Position numbers and translations under genes: made by a program. Below, in pieces: positions 11,096 through 20,431 of a stretch of DNA of 64,000 nucleotides. The stretch comes from Halothiobacillaceae bacterium (GTDB lineage: Bacteria; Pseudomonadota; Gammaproteobacteria; Halothiobacillales; Halothiobacillaceae). The stretch covers positions 1 through 64,000 of the forward strand of contig SDAY01000001.1 of the NCBI GenBank assembly GCA_006212015.1, read 5' to 3'. A model generated the notes under the pieces. It was not told the DNA's origin and made no database searches. It was given only the letters and a program-made list of their open reading frames with translations. The stretch's first letter is position 1. Each line of letters starts with the position of its first letter.

Positions 11096-11140
11096 TGGAA
11101 AAGCCTCGCTCCCATGATGACACATCGGGGGGCGAGGCTT
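11096..11140 (-). terminator. Terminator after yqeY
   Basis: Minus strand: AAGCCTCGCC...GCGAGGCTT followed by TTTCC, placed between the yqeY stop and the gltD start. The loop is long (about 20 bases) but the 9-bp GC-rich stem is perfect. Confidence 0.6.
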
Positions 11141-11171
11141 GCAAGCCGCACGATGGGCAGGGGGGGCGCGG

Positions 11172-11633
11172 TCAACCGCCGAGGGCGGACTTGATCCGTG
11201 CACTGACCTGGGTCATGTCGGCACGGCCCTGAAGCAGCGGCCGGAGCTTGCCCATGACGGCGCCCATCTCGCGAACACTGCCTGCGCCCGTGGACGCAAT
11301 CGCATCGGCAATCAGCGCTTCGATGTCTGCATCGGTCAGCGGGGCGGGGAGATAGGTCTGGATGACTTCGAGCTCGTAGGCTTCCTGTTCTTCCAGATCC
11401 TTCCGTCCGGCGGCCTTGTACTGTTCGATGGATTCGCGGCGTTGCTTGCCCATCTTGTCGAGCACGGCAATGACGTCCTCGTCGGACAGGGCAATGCGTT
11501 CGTCGACTTCCTTCTGCTTCAGCGCGGCCTGGATCAGACGGATGACGGCGAGACGGGGCTTGTCGCCCGCTTTCATCGCGGTCTTCATGTCGTCGAGGAT
11601 GCGCGCCTTGAGCGCGGAGGAGATTTCACTCAT
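11172..11633 (-). CDS. yqeY: GatB/YqeY-domain protein
   Basis: A 153-residue member of the YqeY family, related to the tail domain of the GatB/GatE amidotransferase subunits that touch tRNA. Its cellular role is not established. Typical stretches are LRLIQAALKQKEVDER, QTYLPAPLTDADIEALI and GAVMGKLRPLLQGRAD. It lies 14 bases downstream of rpsU, an association widely conserved (rpsU-yqeY-dnaG), though dnaG is absent here. Confidence 0.9.
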   Translation of the reverse strand: MSEISSALKARILDDMKTAMKAGDKPRLAVIRLIQAALKQKEVDERIALSDEDVIAVLDKMGKQRRESIEQYKAAGRKDLEEQEAYELEVIQTYLPAPLTDADIEALIADAIASTGAGSVREMGAVMGKLRPLLQGRADMTQVSARIKSALGG

Positions 11634-11647
11634 GTCGAGCGCCCGAA

Positions 11648-11863
11648 TCAGTACAGGCGGGTGCGGCGGGCAGCTTCTTTTGCCAGGCGCTTCTCGTTGC
11701 GCTTGACGGCTGCGCCCAGCTTGCGCTTGCGCTCGGTGGTCGGCTTTTCATAGAACTCGCGGGCGCGCAGCTCGGAGATGATGCCGGCCTTTTCACAGGT
11801 GCGCTTGAAGCGACGCACCGCGACTTCAAAAGGCTCGTTCTCTTTAACGCGTACGGAAGGCAT
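11648..11863 (-). CDS. rpsU: Ribosomal protein bS21
   Basis: Small-subunit ribosomal protein of 71 residues, very basic, starting [20 protein letters not shown] and ending in an Arg/Lys-rich tail (RRTRLY). The track ORF (to 12001) includes an untranslated leader; the start at 11863 gives the family's exact length. A good promoter lies upstream on the minus strand at 11949-11976. Divergent from tsaD, the classic gammaproteobacterial arrangement. Confidence 0.97.
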   Translation of the reverse strand: MPSVRVKENEPFEVAVRRFKRTCEKAGIISELRAREFYEKPTTERKRKLGAAVKRNEKRLAKEAARRTRLY

Positions 11864-11948
11864 TGGGACTCCAGTGAAAAAATGTCTGAACCGGTTCATC
11901 GCCTGTTCCCGCAGAAATGCGCAGGGCAGGCCTTTCAGAAAGAGCGGG

Positions 11949-11976
11949 ATTATACGTCCTGGCACAAGCAATGCAA
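11949..11976 (-). promoter_or_regulatory. Sigma70-type promoter of rpsU
   Basis: Minus strand: TTGCAT (11976-11971), a 16-base spacer and a consensus TATAAT (11954-11949), roughly 86 bases upstream of the rpsU ATG and facing it. Confidence 0.65.
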
Positions 11977-12023
11977 CAATAGCGGTCTTGATTTGTTGCA
12001 CACCAACCCGAGTCTTCCTTTCG

Positions 12024-13037
12024 ATGATAGTCCTTGGTATCGAAACATCATGCGATGAAACCGCCTGCGCCCTCTATTCGAGCGAGGATGGTCTGCTCGG
12101 TCATCGTGTGCATACCCAGGCCATTCATGCCGAGTATGGCGGGGTCGTGCCGGAACTGGCCTCGCGGGATCATGTCCGCTGGCTGCTGCCGATGGTGGAT
12201 GGGTTGCTTGCCGATGCGGGGCTTGGGCGTGCCGCCATCGGTGGGGTTGCCTACACGGCCGGGCCCGGCCTGCTTGGCGCCCTGCTGGTGGGGGCGGCCT
12301 TCGGGGCTGGCCTGGCCTTTGCGCTGGGGGTTGAGGCGGTGGAGGTTCATCACATGGAAGGGCATCTGCTGGCCCCCATGCTCGATAATCCTGAGTTGCA
12401 GCCCCCTTTCCTTGCCCTGCTGGTTTCCGGTGGTCATACCATGCTGGTCGCGGTGCCTGCGGTTGGGCGTTATGAGGTGCTTGGCGAAACCCTGGATGAC
12501 GCAGTAGGGGAGGCCTTCGACAAGATTGCCAAGCTGATGGGGCTTGGTTATCCGGGCGGCGCCGCGCTGGCTCGGTTGGCGCAGGATGGCAGCGATACTG
12601 GGGCGCGTTTTCCGCGGCCGATGACCGATCGCCCCGGGCTCGAATTCAGCTTCAGCGGGCTCAAGACCCGCGCCATGCTCGCGCTTGCGGAGGTGACCGA
12701 TCGTCAGGGTCGGGCCGACGTGGCCCATGCCTTTGAGGAGGCGATTGTCGATACCCTGACCATCAAGTGCGAGCGGGCGCTGAATCAGACCGGCCTGCGC
12801 AACGTCGTCGTGGCGGGTGGGGTGGGCGCGAATCTGCGCCTGCGTGAGTCGCTGGCGACGATGGCCAGGAGACGTGGCGGCGAGGCGTTCTTCCCTCGTC
12901 ACGAGTTTTGCACGGATAACGCGGCGATGATCGCCTATGCCGGATGGTTGCGGCTCAAGGCGGGGCAGGGCGCGGCGGCCGAAGGCTTTGCGGCGCGTGC
13001 GCGCTGGCCGCTCGATGCCTTGAGCGCGCTGGCCTGA
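12024..13037 (+). CDS. tsaD: tRNA N6-adenosine threonylcarbamoyltransferase TsaD
   Basis: Catalytic subunit that transfers threonylcarbamoyl to A37 of ANN-decoding tRNAs, acting with TsaB and TsaE. The start [17 protein letters not shown] (12024) gives 337 residues, the standard size; the track ORF extends back across the divergent gap. Metal-binding histidines are visible in [13 protein letters not shown], together with ASKH-fold motifs ([40 protein letters not shown]). Divergent from rpsU and convergent with plsY. Confidence 0.96.
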   Translation: MIVLGIETSCDETACALYSSEDGLLGHRVHTQAIHAEYGGVVPELASRDHVRWLLPMVDGLLADAGLGRAAIGGVAYTAGPGLLGALLVGAAFGAGLAFALGVEAVEVHHMEGHLLAPMLDNPELQPPFLALLVSGGHTMLVAVPAVGRYEVLGETLDDAVGEAFDKIAKLMGLGYPGGAALARLAQDGSDTGARFPRPMTDRPGLEFSFSGLKTRAMLALAEVTDRQGRADVAHAFEEAIVDTLTIKCERALNQTGLRNVVVAGGVGANLRLRESLATMARRRGGEAFFPRHEFCTDNAAMIAYAGWLRLKAGQGAAAEGFAARARWPLDALSALA

Positions 13038-13044
13038 GCGGCGC

Positions 13045-13665
13045 TCAGGCCGAGCTGTCCGTGCCCGTTTTTTTGCTTGAGCCTATGCGGCTTTCGGTGC
13101 CGTTGAGCAGGCGCTGAATGTTGCCGCGATGGCGAATGATCAAGAGCGCGCTCATCAGCGCGATGCCCAGAATGGCGGGCGCGTTCATGTCCAGGCCCCA
13201 GGCGATGATCGGCGCGGCGGCGGCCGCGATCAGTGCGGCGAGGGATGAATAGCGCAGGGTTGCCGCCACCAGCAGCCAGGCGCCAAGCACGGCGAGTCCG
13301 AGCCAGGCTGAGAGGCCAAGCAGCACGCCGAGCGCGGTGGCGACGCCCTTGCCTCCGCGGAACTGGAAGAAAATCGGGTAGATATGGCCAAGGAAGGCGG
13401 CAAGCGCGGTCAGGATGACCACGATTTCGCTGGCCTCCAGCAGGCGCGCGATGATGACCGGGATCATGCCCTTCAGCATGTCGCCCAGCAGCGTCGCCAG
13501 CGCGGCGCCCTTGCGCCCCGTGCGAAGGACATTGGTGGCGCCGGGGTTGCCCGAACCCATGGTGCGTGGATCGGGTAGCCCCAGAAGCCGGCTGACAACG
13601 ATCGCCGTGGCGACGGACCCAAGCAGATAGCCACCAAGCGGCAGGGCGATGTCGATCCAGTTCAT
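13045..13665 (-). CDS. plsY: Glycerol-3-phosphate acyltransferase PlsY
   Basis: Inner-membrane enzyme that acylates glycerol-3-phosphate from acyl-phosphate, the first step of phospholipid synthesis. The 206 residues carry several membrane helices and the three PlsY signatures: GSGNPGATNVLRT, HIYPIFFQFRGGKGVAT and the late RHRGNIQRLLNGTE. Length is normal. It ends 7 bases from the convergent tsaD stop and starts 32 bases from the divergent bioH. Confidence 0.95.
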   Translation of the reverse strand: MNWIDIALPLGGYLLGSVATAIVVSRLLGLPDPRTMGSGNPGATNVLRTGRKGAALATLLGDMLKGMIPVIIARLLEASEIVVILTALAAFLGHIYPIFFQFRGGKGVATALGVLLGLSAWLGLAVLGAWLLVAATLRYSSLAALIAAAAAPIIAWGLDMNAPAILGIALMSALLIIRHRGNIQRLLNGTESRIGSSKKTGTDSSA

Positions 13666-13697
13666 GTGTTTTGGATTCTAGATAGGAGGGGAACGCG

Positions 13698-14453
13698 ATG
13701 ATACGTGGCGACAGGGGTGCAACCAAACCCGCCCCGCCCACGGTGTGGCTGCATGGGTGGGGCATGAGTTCCGCGATATGGCGCTCCGTGCCTGTCGCCA
13801 TGCAGGCCCATGCGGTGCGGCTGGATCTGCCGGGGCATGGCGGTCATCCATGGAAGGATGAGCTTGGTTCGGACCTGACCCGCTGGGCCGAGGAGGTCCT
13901 GGGGCGGGCGCCGCAACATGCGGTCTGGGTGGGGTGGTCGCTGGGTGGCCTGCTGGCGATGGAGGTCGCGCGCATCGCCCCGGAACGGGTTGAGGCCCTG
14001 GTGCTGATTGGGGCCACGCCCCGCTTCGTCGCGAAGGGGGATGGCGGATGCGGCATGCGGCCGGACATCTTTGCCCGGTTCGAGGCGGGCCTGCTTCAGG
14101 ATCCCGTGCTCACGATGCAGCGATTCATTGCGCTGCAGGTGGTTGGGGCTGAAGATGCCCGCCGTACGCGTCGATGGTTGGCTGCGTCCGTGGCCGATGC
14201 CCCCGCGGAATGCGCCGCGCTGAAGGCCGGGCTGGAGATCCTTCGGGATGCCGACATGTGCGCCGGGCTTGGCGGGGTGAAAAGACCCGCGAAAGTCATC
14301 CTTGGTGGACGGGATCAGATCGTGCCCCCCTGCGTGGAGGGGCTTTACAGGGCTTGCATGCCGGATGCCCAGGTCACGGTCCTGGCGGGCGCGGGTCATA
14401 TGCCGTTTCTGCAGGCGCCGGATCGGGTCGGGGAATGGGTTGAATCGTGGTGA
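13698..14453 (+). CDS. bioH: Pimeloyl-ACP methyl ester carboxylesterase BioH
   Basis: Alpha/beta hydrolase that removes the methyl group added by BioC, releasing pimeloyl-ACP for biotin synthesis. It has 251 residues with the nucleophile elbow GWSLGG (Ser81), the acid region GGRDQIVPP and the late His in GAGHMPFLQAP. It is directly followed by bioC (9-base gap), which fixes the assignment among many similar esterases. The short gap to divergent plsY must contain the promoter. Confidence 0.92.
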   Translation: MIRGDRGATKPAPPTVWLHGWGMSSAIWRSVPVAMQAHAVRLDLPGHGGHPWKDELGSDLTRWAEEVLGRAPQHAVWVGWSLGGLLAMEVARIAPERVEALVLIGATPRFVAKGDGGCGMRPDIFARFEAGLLQDPVLTMQRFIALQVVGAEDARRTRRWLAASVADAPAECAALKAGLEILRDADMCAGLGGVKRPAKVILGGRDQIVPPCVEGLYRACMPDAQVTVLAGAGHMPFLQAPDRVGEWVESW

Positions 14454-14462
14454 TGGTGATTC

Positions 14463-15332
14463 ATGCATGAATATGCGTTGGAGAAGGCGCGCGTAAGGCG
14501 CTCCTTCGATGCGGCGGCCGGGCACTATGAGCAGCATGCGCGCCTGCAGAAGATGGTTCGGGACGAGATGCTCGATCGCCTGGAATGGATCAAGGTCGAT
14601 CCATCCGTGGTCGTTGACCTGGGTTGCGGGACCGGCGCGGCCACGCGGGCCCTGCGCAAGCGTTATCCGCGTGCAGGGGTGCTGGGGCTCGACATATCCA
14701 CGGGGATGCTCGCCATGGCCCGGGCAGGGCAGCCATGGCTGCGCAAGCCGCATCTGGTCTGCGCGGACATGGAGCGACTTCCCCTCGGGGATGCAAGCGT
14801 CGATCTTTTGTTTTCCAGTCTGACCCTGCAATGGAGCAATGAGCCTGAGCGCGTGTTTGCTGAGGCAAGGCGTGTATTGAAACCTGGAGGCGTGTTCGTT
14901 TTCAGCACGCTGGGGCCGGACAGCTTGCATGAGCTGCGAAACGCCTGGCGTGAGGCGGATCCGGCGCACACCCATGTCAACCTTTTCTATGACATGCATG
15001 ATGTGGGCGATGCCTTGCTGCGGGCCGGCTTGCGTGACCCGGTGATGGATGTCGAGCGGCTCACCCTGGGGTATCCCGACGTCGAGGCGGTGATGCGCAG
15101 TCTCAAGGGGATCGGGGCAAGAAATGGCCTGGCCGGGCGTTCGCGTGGCCTGACCGGGAAGGGGCGCCTGGAAAGGGTCAGGGCGACCTACGAACAGCTC
15201 CGCAATGAAGAAAATCAACTCCCGGTCAGCTATGAAGTCATCCACGGGCAGGCGTGGGGCGGGGAGCCTGGGCGCTATCGAGCCGATGCGTTCGGGGAGG
15301 TTCGGATACCCCTGAGTTCCCTCAAGCGCTGA
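14463..15332 (+). CDS. bioC: Malonyl-ACP O-methyltransferase BioC
   Basis: SAM-dependent methyltransferase that caps malonyl-ACP so the fatty-acid machinery can build the pimeloyl chain of biotin. The 289 residues contain SAM motif I (VVDLGCGTGAATRAL), motif II (GLDIS) and the BioC-typical FSSLTLQWSNEPERVFAEARRVL. The start is close behind bioH, which supports co-transcription. bioA, bioF, bioD and bioB are not in the window. Confidence 0.93.
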   Translation: MHEYALEKARVRRSFDAAAGHYEQHARLQKMVRDEMLDRLEWIKVDPSVVVDLGCGTGAATRALRKRYPRAGVLGLDISTGMLAMARAGQPWLRKPHLVCADMERLPLGDASVDLLFSSLTLQWSNEPERVFAEARRVLKPGGVFVFSTLGPDSLHELRNAWREADPAHTHVNLFYDMHDVGDALLRAGLRDPVMDVERLTLGYPDVEAVMRSLKGIGARNGLAGRSRGLTGKGRLERVRATYEQLRNEENQLPVSYEVIHGQAWGGEPGRYRADAFGEVRIPLSSLKR

Positions 15333-15553
15333 TCAAATATTTCTATCCATGTATTTCCTTTGCTTTCAAATGCTTCAAAAGGCATTGAAATACTGAGTGT
15401 TTTTCCAATCTCCGAGGAAAAGGCCCGGAAAAGAACCAAACTTTAGAGCCCACTTATGTTGCAGTACCATGCACGGGCCAGCAAAGGGTGTGGGGAAGGC
15501 TTGTCTTCCGTGGCCCCGAGCAATATGCATTCAACCTTGGGAGGAGTCTCGAG

Positions 15554-17008
15554 ATGACAACGAGCACGGCCGTTGCCACTGAGCAGTACAACTACGACAT
15601 TGTGAAGAAGTTCGCCATCATGGCGCTCGTATGGGGCGTGCTGGGCATGACCGCTGGCGTGTGGATCGCCAGCGAGCTTGCCTGGCCGTTCCTGAACTTC
15701 GATGTGGCCGAGATCACCTTCGGGCGCCTGCGTCCGGTGCATACCACGCTGGTGATCTTCGGCTTTGGCGGTAGCGCGTTGTTCGCGACGTCCTACTACA
15801 TCGTGCAGCGCACCTGCCAGGCCCGTCTCTGGGGCGGCAAGTGGCTGCCCGAGTTCACGTTCTGGGGCTGGCAGGTCGGCGTCGGTGGCGGCGTGCTCCT
15901 GTACATGCTCGGCTTCACCCAGGGCCGCGAGTATGCCGAATTCATCTGGCAACTTGATCTGGCGATCGCGGTCGTGTGGGTGACCTACACCCTGATCTTC
16001 GTGATGACCCTGCTCAACCGCAGCCAGCCGCACATCTATGTGGCGAACTGGTTCTTCATCGCCTTCCTGTTGGTGATTGCACTGCTGCACATCTTCAACA
16101 ACCTGGCGGTGCCGGTGGCCTGGAACAGCCTCGAATCCTACAGCCTGTTCTCCGGCGTGCAGGATGCGATGACCCAGTGGTGGTACGGCCACAACGCGGT
16201 GGGCTTCTTCCTGACCGCGGCCTTCCTCGGCATGATGTATTACTTCGTGCCGAAGCAGGCGGGCCGTCCTGTCTACTCCTACCGCCTGTCCATCGTCCAC
16301 TTCTGGGCGCTGTCCTTCCTGTACATGTGGGCCGGTACCCACCACCTGCACTGGACCGCGATCCCGGACTGGACCTCGACCCTGGCGGCGACCTTCTCCA
16401 TCCTGCTGCTGCTGCCGTCCTGGGGTGGCATGATCAACGGCATCATGACCCTGTCCGGGGCATGGGACAAACTGCGCACCGACCCGATCATGCTGTTCAT
16501 GATCACCTCGCTGTCCTTCTACGGCATGTCGACCTTCGAAGGTCCGCTGATGTCGCTCAAGAGCGTGAACGCCCTGTCGCACTACACCGACTGGACCGTG
16601 GGTCACGTGCACTCCGGTGCGCTGGGCTGGGTGGCGATGATCACCTTCGGCTCGTTCTATCACTTGATCCCGCGTCTGTGGGGTGCCAAGGGGATGTACA
16701 GCACAAGCATGATCTACACCCACTTCTGGCTCGCGACCATCGGCATCGTGCTGTACATCGCCGCGCTGTGGGTGGCGGGTATCGGCCAGGGCCTGATGCT
16801 GCGTGCCTTCGATGAGTACGGCAACCTTGCCTACACCTTCATCGAGACCGTGACCTTCATGCACCTGCCCTACGCCGTGCGTGCCATCGGCGGCATGTTC
16901 TTCGTCGCCGGCATCCTGGTGATGGTTTACAACGTCTACATGACCATCGCTTCGACCAAGCGTGGCGTTGCCGTACACGTGGCTGGACAAGCCGCTGTTG
17001 CGCGCTGA
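15554..17008 (+). CDS. ccoN: cbb3-type cytochrome c oxidase subunit I
   Basis: Catalytic haem-copper subunit reducing oxygen at the inner membrane with high affinity. The start [15 protein letters not shown] follows a good GGAGGAG site; the longer track start is not needed. At 484 residues with about 12 membrane helices it has the normal size. Metal ligands are visible: the low-spin haem His in [11 protein letters not shown], the CuB histidines in [15 protein letters not shown] and the pair in [10 protein letters not shown]. The 221-base leader (15333-15553) carries no obvious FNR/ANR box. Confidence 0.97.
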   Translation: MTTSTAVATEQYNYDIVKKFAIMALVWGVLGMTAGVWIASELAWPFLNFDVAEITFGRLRPVHTTLVIFGFGGSALFATSYYIVQRTCQARLWGGKWLPEFTFWGWQVGVGGGVLLYMLGFTQGREYAEFIWQLDLAIAVVWVTYTLIFVMTLLNRSQPHIYVANWFFIAFLLVIALLHIFNNLAVPVAWNSLESYSLFSGVQDAMTQWWYGHNAVGFFLTAAFLGMMYYFVPKQAGRPVYSYRLSIVHFWALSFLYMWAGTHHLHWTAIPDWTSTLAATFSILLLLPSWGGMINGIMTLSGAWDKLRTDPIMLFMITSLSFYGMSTFEGPLMSLKSVNALSHYTDWTVGHVHSGALGWVAMITFGSFYHLIPRLWGAKGMYSTSMIYTHFWLATIGIVLYIAALWVAGIGQGLMLRAFDEYGNLAYTFIETVTFMHLPYAVRAIGGMFFVAGILVMVYNVYMTIASTKRGVAVHVAGQAAVAR

Positions 17009-17022
17009 GAGGAGAGTGATCG

Positions 17023-17757
17023 ATGAAGCATGAAAGCATCGAAATCAACGCCGGCCTGCTGATCATCCTCACCCTGGTGGTGGTCAGCATCGGTGGCCTG
17101 GTTGAAATCGTCCCGCTGTTCCATATCAAGGACACGGTCGAAGAGGTCAAGGGTGTGCGTCCGTACACCCCGCTGGAGCAGCGCGGCCGCGATCTTTACA
17201 TCCGTGAAGGTTGCTATGCCTGCCACTCGCAGATGATCCGTCCGTTCCGTGACGAGATGCTGCGTTACGGCCACTACTCGCTGGCGGCCGAATCCAAGTA
17301 CGACCACCCGTTCCAGTGGGCCTCCAAGCGCACCGGTCCGGACATCGCCCGCCTGGGCGGCAAGTACTCGGATGAGTGGCATACCCAGCACCTGATCCGT
17401 CCGCAGAACGTGGTCCCAGAGTCCATCATGCCGCCTTATCCGTGGCTGTTGAAGAACGAGCTGGCCTATGGCGATATCGAAAATCGCATGAAGGCCCTGA
17501 AGATGACGGGTGTCCCGTACTCCCTCAGCGAGGACGAGTACCAGGCCAACGTGGCCGAGCATGGCAAGGAGATGGCGGACAAGCTGCACATCCCGAATGC
17601 CAGGGCCACGCTGGAAGCTGAAGCGAACGGCCGCAACCTGGATGGCGACAAGTCGCGCATCACCGAGATGGACGCGATGGTGGCCTACCTGCAGGCGTTG
17701 GGCACCATGGTGGACTTCAAGCAATACGAGCAGGGCTACTTCGCCAACTTCCGCTGA
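17023..17757 (+). CDS. ccoO: cbb3-type cytochrome c oxidase subunit II
   Basis: Membrane-anchored mono-haem c subunit that passes electrons to CcoN. It has 244 residues: an N-terminal membrane helix (about 9-30), a single haem c motif (CYACHSQM) and the FixO-type [14 protein letters not shown]. It starts 14 bases after ccoN behind an AGAGGAG site. Confidence 0.97.
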   Translation: MKHESIEINAGLLIILTLVVVSIGGLVEIVPLFHIKDTVEEVKGVRPYTPLEQRGRDLYIREGCYACHSQMIRPFRDEMLRYGHYSLAAESKYDHPFQWASKRTGPDIARLGGKYSDEWHTQHLIRPQNVVPESIMPPYPWLLKNELAYGDIENRMKALKMTGVPYSLSEDEYQANVAEHGKEMADKLHIPNARATLEAEANGRNLDGDKSRITEMDAMVAYLQALGTMVDFKQYEQGYFANFR

Positions 17758-17786
17758 TCAAACCGTTAAGAACGTAGGAGCACTCA

Positions 17787-17987
17787 ATGTCTGAAATCTG
17801 GGCCTGGTTGGGCGATCTTGGCAACAGCAAGGTGCTGGCGCTGCTGATCTTCTTCACCACCTTTGTCGGCATCGTGCTCTACGTCTATACCGGCAAGCAG
17901 CGCAAGGAGAGGCTCGAGTCCTACAAGAACATTCCGTTTATCGACGACGAGGACAAGAATCCTGCGTCGAAACATGGGGATCAATAG
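17787..17987 (+). CDS. ccoQ: cbb3 oxidase small subunit CcoQ
   Basis: A 66-residue single-helix protein (hydrophobic stretch ALLIFFTTFVGIVLYVY) with a charged cytoplasmic tail (KQRKERLESY). CcoQ/FixQ stabilises the cbb3 complex. It lies between ccoO and ccoP with 29- and 2-base gaps, as in standard cco operons. Confidence 0.93.
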   Translation: MSEIWAWLGDLGNSKVLALLIFFTTFVGIVLYVYTGKQRKERLESYKNIPFIDDEDKNPASKHGDQ

Positions 17988-17989
17988 TC

Positions 17990-18895
17990 ATGGCGAATCC
18001 CGCTAACAAAAACTCCAAGCAGGTCGAAACCACCGGTCACGTCTGGGACGATGATCTGCGCGAGTACAGCAACCCGCTGCCGAGCTGGTGGTTGTGGACC
18101 TTCTACGCAACCATCGTCTTCTCGGTGGTCTACTGGATCCTGTATCCGGCCTGGCCGATCGGCAAGAGCTTCACCCGTGGCATCGCGACCGTCACCGTCG
18201 AAGAGAACGGTCAGATGGTCGAGAAGCCCTGGAACTCCCGCACCCAGCTGATCGAGGAAATGCAGAGCAGTCCCTCGGCGGTCAAGCAGCGTGAGTACAT
18301 CGAAAAGGTCGGCAAGGCCTCCTACGAGGAGATCCTCGCCAATCCGGACATGATGGCCTTCGCGCGCTCCATGGCGAAGGGCTACTTCGGTGACTACTGC
18401 GCCGCCTGCCACGGCAGTGGCGGTCAGGGCAACCTGCCTTATTTCCCGAACCTGGCCGACGACGACTGGCTGTGGGGCGGCAAGGTTGACCACCTCCAGG
18501 CCAGCATCAACAACGGCCGCAAGGGCAACATGCCGGCTTTCCCGGTGCAGGGCGAAGCGATGGATGACCTCGCCACCTATGTCCTGAGCCTGTCCGGCGA
18601 GCAGGTCGATGCCGCCGCCGCCGAGCGTGGCAAGAAGGGTTATGCCATGTGCATGGGCTGCCACGGCGCGGAAGGCAAGGGCAATCCGATGCTGGGCGCC
18701 GCCAACCTGACCGACAAGGCATGGTCCGTGATCAACATCCCCGCGGCGGGCTCCCTCGAGGAGAAGAAGAGGCTGATCGGCGGCGTGGTCAACAAGGGCA
18801 TTCAGCGCGAGATGCCGGCTTTTGCCAGTCGCCTGAAGCCTGAGGAGATCAAGATGCTGACGGTCTACGTCCACGAGTTGGGTGGCGGTCAGTAA
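17990..18895 (+). CDS. ccoP: cbb3-type cytochrome c oxidase di-haem subunit III
   Basis: Di-haem cytochrome c that receives electrons from soluble cytochromes. The 301 residues have the FixP N-terminal domain (HVWDDDLREYSNPLPSWW), a membrane helix (about 37-57), then two cytochrome c domains with CAACHGSGG and CMGCHGAEG. It ends the structural operon, with a strong terminator 19 bases downstream. Confidence 0.97.
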   Translation: MANPANKNSKQVETTGHVWDDDLREYSNPLPSWWLWTFYATIVFSVVYWILYPAWPIGKSFTRGIATVTVEENGQMVEKPWNSRTQLIEEMQSSPSAVKQREYIEKVGKASYEEILANPDMMAFARSMAKGYFGDYCAACHGSGGQGNLPYFPNLADDDWLWGGKVDHLQASINNGRKGNMPAFPVQGEAMDDLATYVLSLSGEQVDAAAAERGKKGYAMCMGCHGAEGKGNPMLGAANLTDKAWSVINIPAAGSLEEKKRLIGGVVNKGIQREMPAFASRLKPEEIKMLTVYVHELGGGQ

Positions 18896-18913
18896 AACCC
18901 GATCTGGGGAAAC

Positions 18914-18941
18914 AATGCCAGCTAGCGCTGGCATTTTTTTT
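18914..18941 (+). terminator. Terminator after ccoNOQP
   Basis: AATGCCAGC-TAGC-GCTGGCATT followed by a run of eight T, a textbook rho-independent terminator. It separates ccoNOQP from the ccoGHIS maturation genes. Confidence 0.92.
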
Positions 18942-19009
18942 GCATCGGGCATGTCCATGCCTGATGTATGATTAAAAACACGCATGGATGTCTCATCAGG
19001 GGTCTGCAT

Positions 19010-20422
19010 ATGTCCGCAGAGCACGAAGAATCGCTGTACCAGGCGCGAGTCGCCATTCACCCGAAGTCGGTGAAGGGCGTTTTTCGTACCTTCAAGACCA
19101 GCATGCTTCTGCTGGCCTTTGCGGTGTTCTTCCTTCTTCCATGGTTGCGCTGGGATCGTGGCGATGGCCCTTCGCAGGCGGTGCTGTTCGACCTTCCTGG
19201 GCGTCGTTTCTACATCTTCGACCTGATCGTGCATCCGCAGGACATGTTCCTGCTGGCCGGGGCGCTGATCATCTTTGCCTGGTTCCTGTTCTTCGTGACA
19301 GGGGTCGTCGGGCGGGCGTTCTGCGGCTACTTCTGCTTCCAGACGCTGTGGACCGATGCGTTCATGTTCATCGAGCGCTGGGTGCAGGGGGATCGGCAGA
19401 GGCGGCTCAAGATCGAGAAGCTTCCCTGGAATGTCGAAAAGATCACCATGAAAGGCCTGACCTGGCTGGCCTGGCTGGCCTTTGCCTGGTGGTCGGGCTT
19501 TACCTTCACGGCCTACTGGACCGATGCCCCGGCGTTCTTCGGCAATTTCTTTACCGGCGAGGCGGCCTCCGCGGCCTACATCACGACCGGTCTGCTGACC
19601 TTCTCGACCTTTGTCGTGGCGGGGTTTGCGCGCGAGCAGGTGTGCATCTACATGTGCCCCTATTCGCGCTTCCAGACGGTCATGTTCGACAAGGAAACCC
19701 TGATCCCTGCCTATGATTTCAAGCGCGGCGAAGGCGAGAAGGGCCGCCATAGCCTCGGTCGTGGCCTGAAGACACAGGACGAGCGCAAGGCCGCCGGTCA
19801 TGGCGACTGTGTCGATTGTGGTCTGTGCGTGCAGGTCTGTCCGACCGGCATCGATATCCGCGACGGCCTGCAGATTGCCTGCATCAACTGCGGACTGTGC
19901 ATCGATGCCTGCAACGAGATCATGGACAAGCAGGGTTGGGAGCGTGGCCTGATTCGCTATGCCTCCGAGCAGGAGATCGAGACCGGGGTCAAGCCGCGTG
20001 TGCTGAAACCGAAGACCCTGGGTTATGGCGCGGCGATCGCTGTCGTATTCGGTTTCCTGATTTACGGGGTCCTCCACCAGGCGCCGATGGACTTCGCCAT
20101 CGACCAGGTGCGCAATCCGCTGGCGGTGACGCTGGGCGATGGCCGCGTGCAGAACAGCTACGAGATCAAGATCAACAACAAGATGACTCATCCGCTCAAG
20201 CTCTCGCTGGGGGTCGATGGCCTGCAGGATGCCGAGGTCGAGATCGCGGGTGGCAAGAAGGACATCGAGGTCGCTTCCAACAACCTGCTGCGGCTGCTGG
20301 TCCGTGTCAGGCGTCCGGCGGGGCCGGCCGGCTCCCAGCAGGATTTCAGCTTCGTGCTGACGGACAAGGACGGCAAGATCGATCCGGTGTCCATGCACAC
20401 CACCTTCAACATGCCACGCTGA
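19010..20422 (+). CDS. ccoG: cbb3 oxidase accessory ferredoxin-like protein CcoG
   Basis: Polyferredoxin (FixG/RdxA family) that acts in copper handling for cbb3 assembly. The start MSAEHEESLYQ is preceded by an AGGGG site; the track start at 18968 lies close to the ccoP terminator. The 470 residues include several membrane helices, two [4Fe-4S] motifs (CVDCGLCVQVCP, CINCGLCIDAC) and a C-terminal beta-sandwich (YEIKINNKMTHPLKLSL). It opens the maturation cluster ccoGHIS. Confidence 0.95.
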   Translation: MSAEHEESLYQARVAIHPKSVKGVFRTFKTSMLLLAFAVFFLLPWLRWDRGDGPSQAVLFDLPGRRFYIFDLIVHPQDMFLLAGALIIFAWFLFFVTGVVGRAFCGYFCFQTLWTDAFMFIERWVQGDRQRRLKIEKLPWNVEKITMKGLTWLAWLAFAWWSGFTFTAYWTDAPAFFGNFFTGEAASAAYITTGLLTFSTFVVAGFAREQVCIYMCPYSRFQTVMFDKETLIPAYDFKRGEGEKGRHSLGRGLKTQDERKAAGHGDCVDCGLCVQVCPTGIDIRDGLQIACINCGLCIDACNEIMDKQGWERGLIRYASEQEIETGVKPRVLKPKTLGYGAAIAVVFGFLIYGVLHQAPMDFAIDQVRNPLAVTLGDGRVQNSYEIKINNKMTHPLKLSLGVDGLQDAEVEIAGGKKDIEVASNNLLRLLVRVRRPAGPAGSQQDFSFVLTDKDGKIDPVSMHTTFNMPR

Positions 20423-20431
20423 TCAAGAAAC

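Noticed and set aside
15333-15553. FNR/ANR box upstream of ccoN
   Set aside because: I searched for TTGAT-N4-ATCAA and found no acceptable match; GATCAAAT near 15331 is only a half site.
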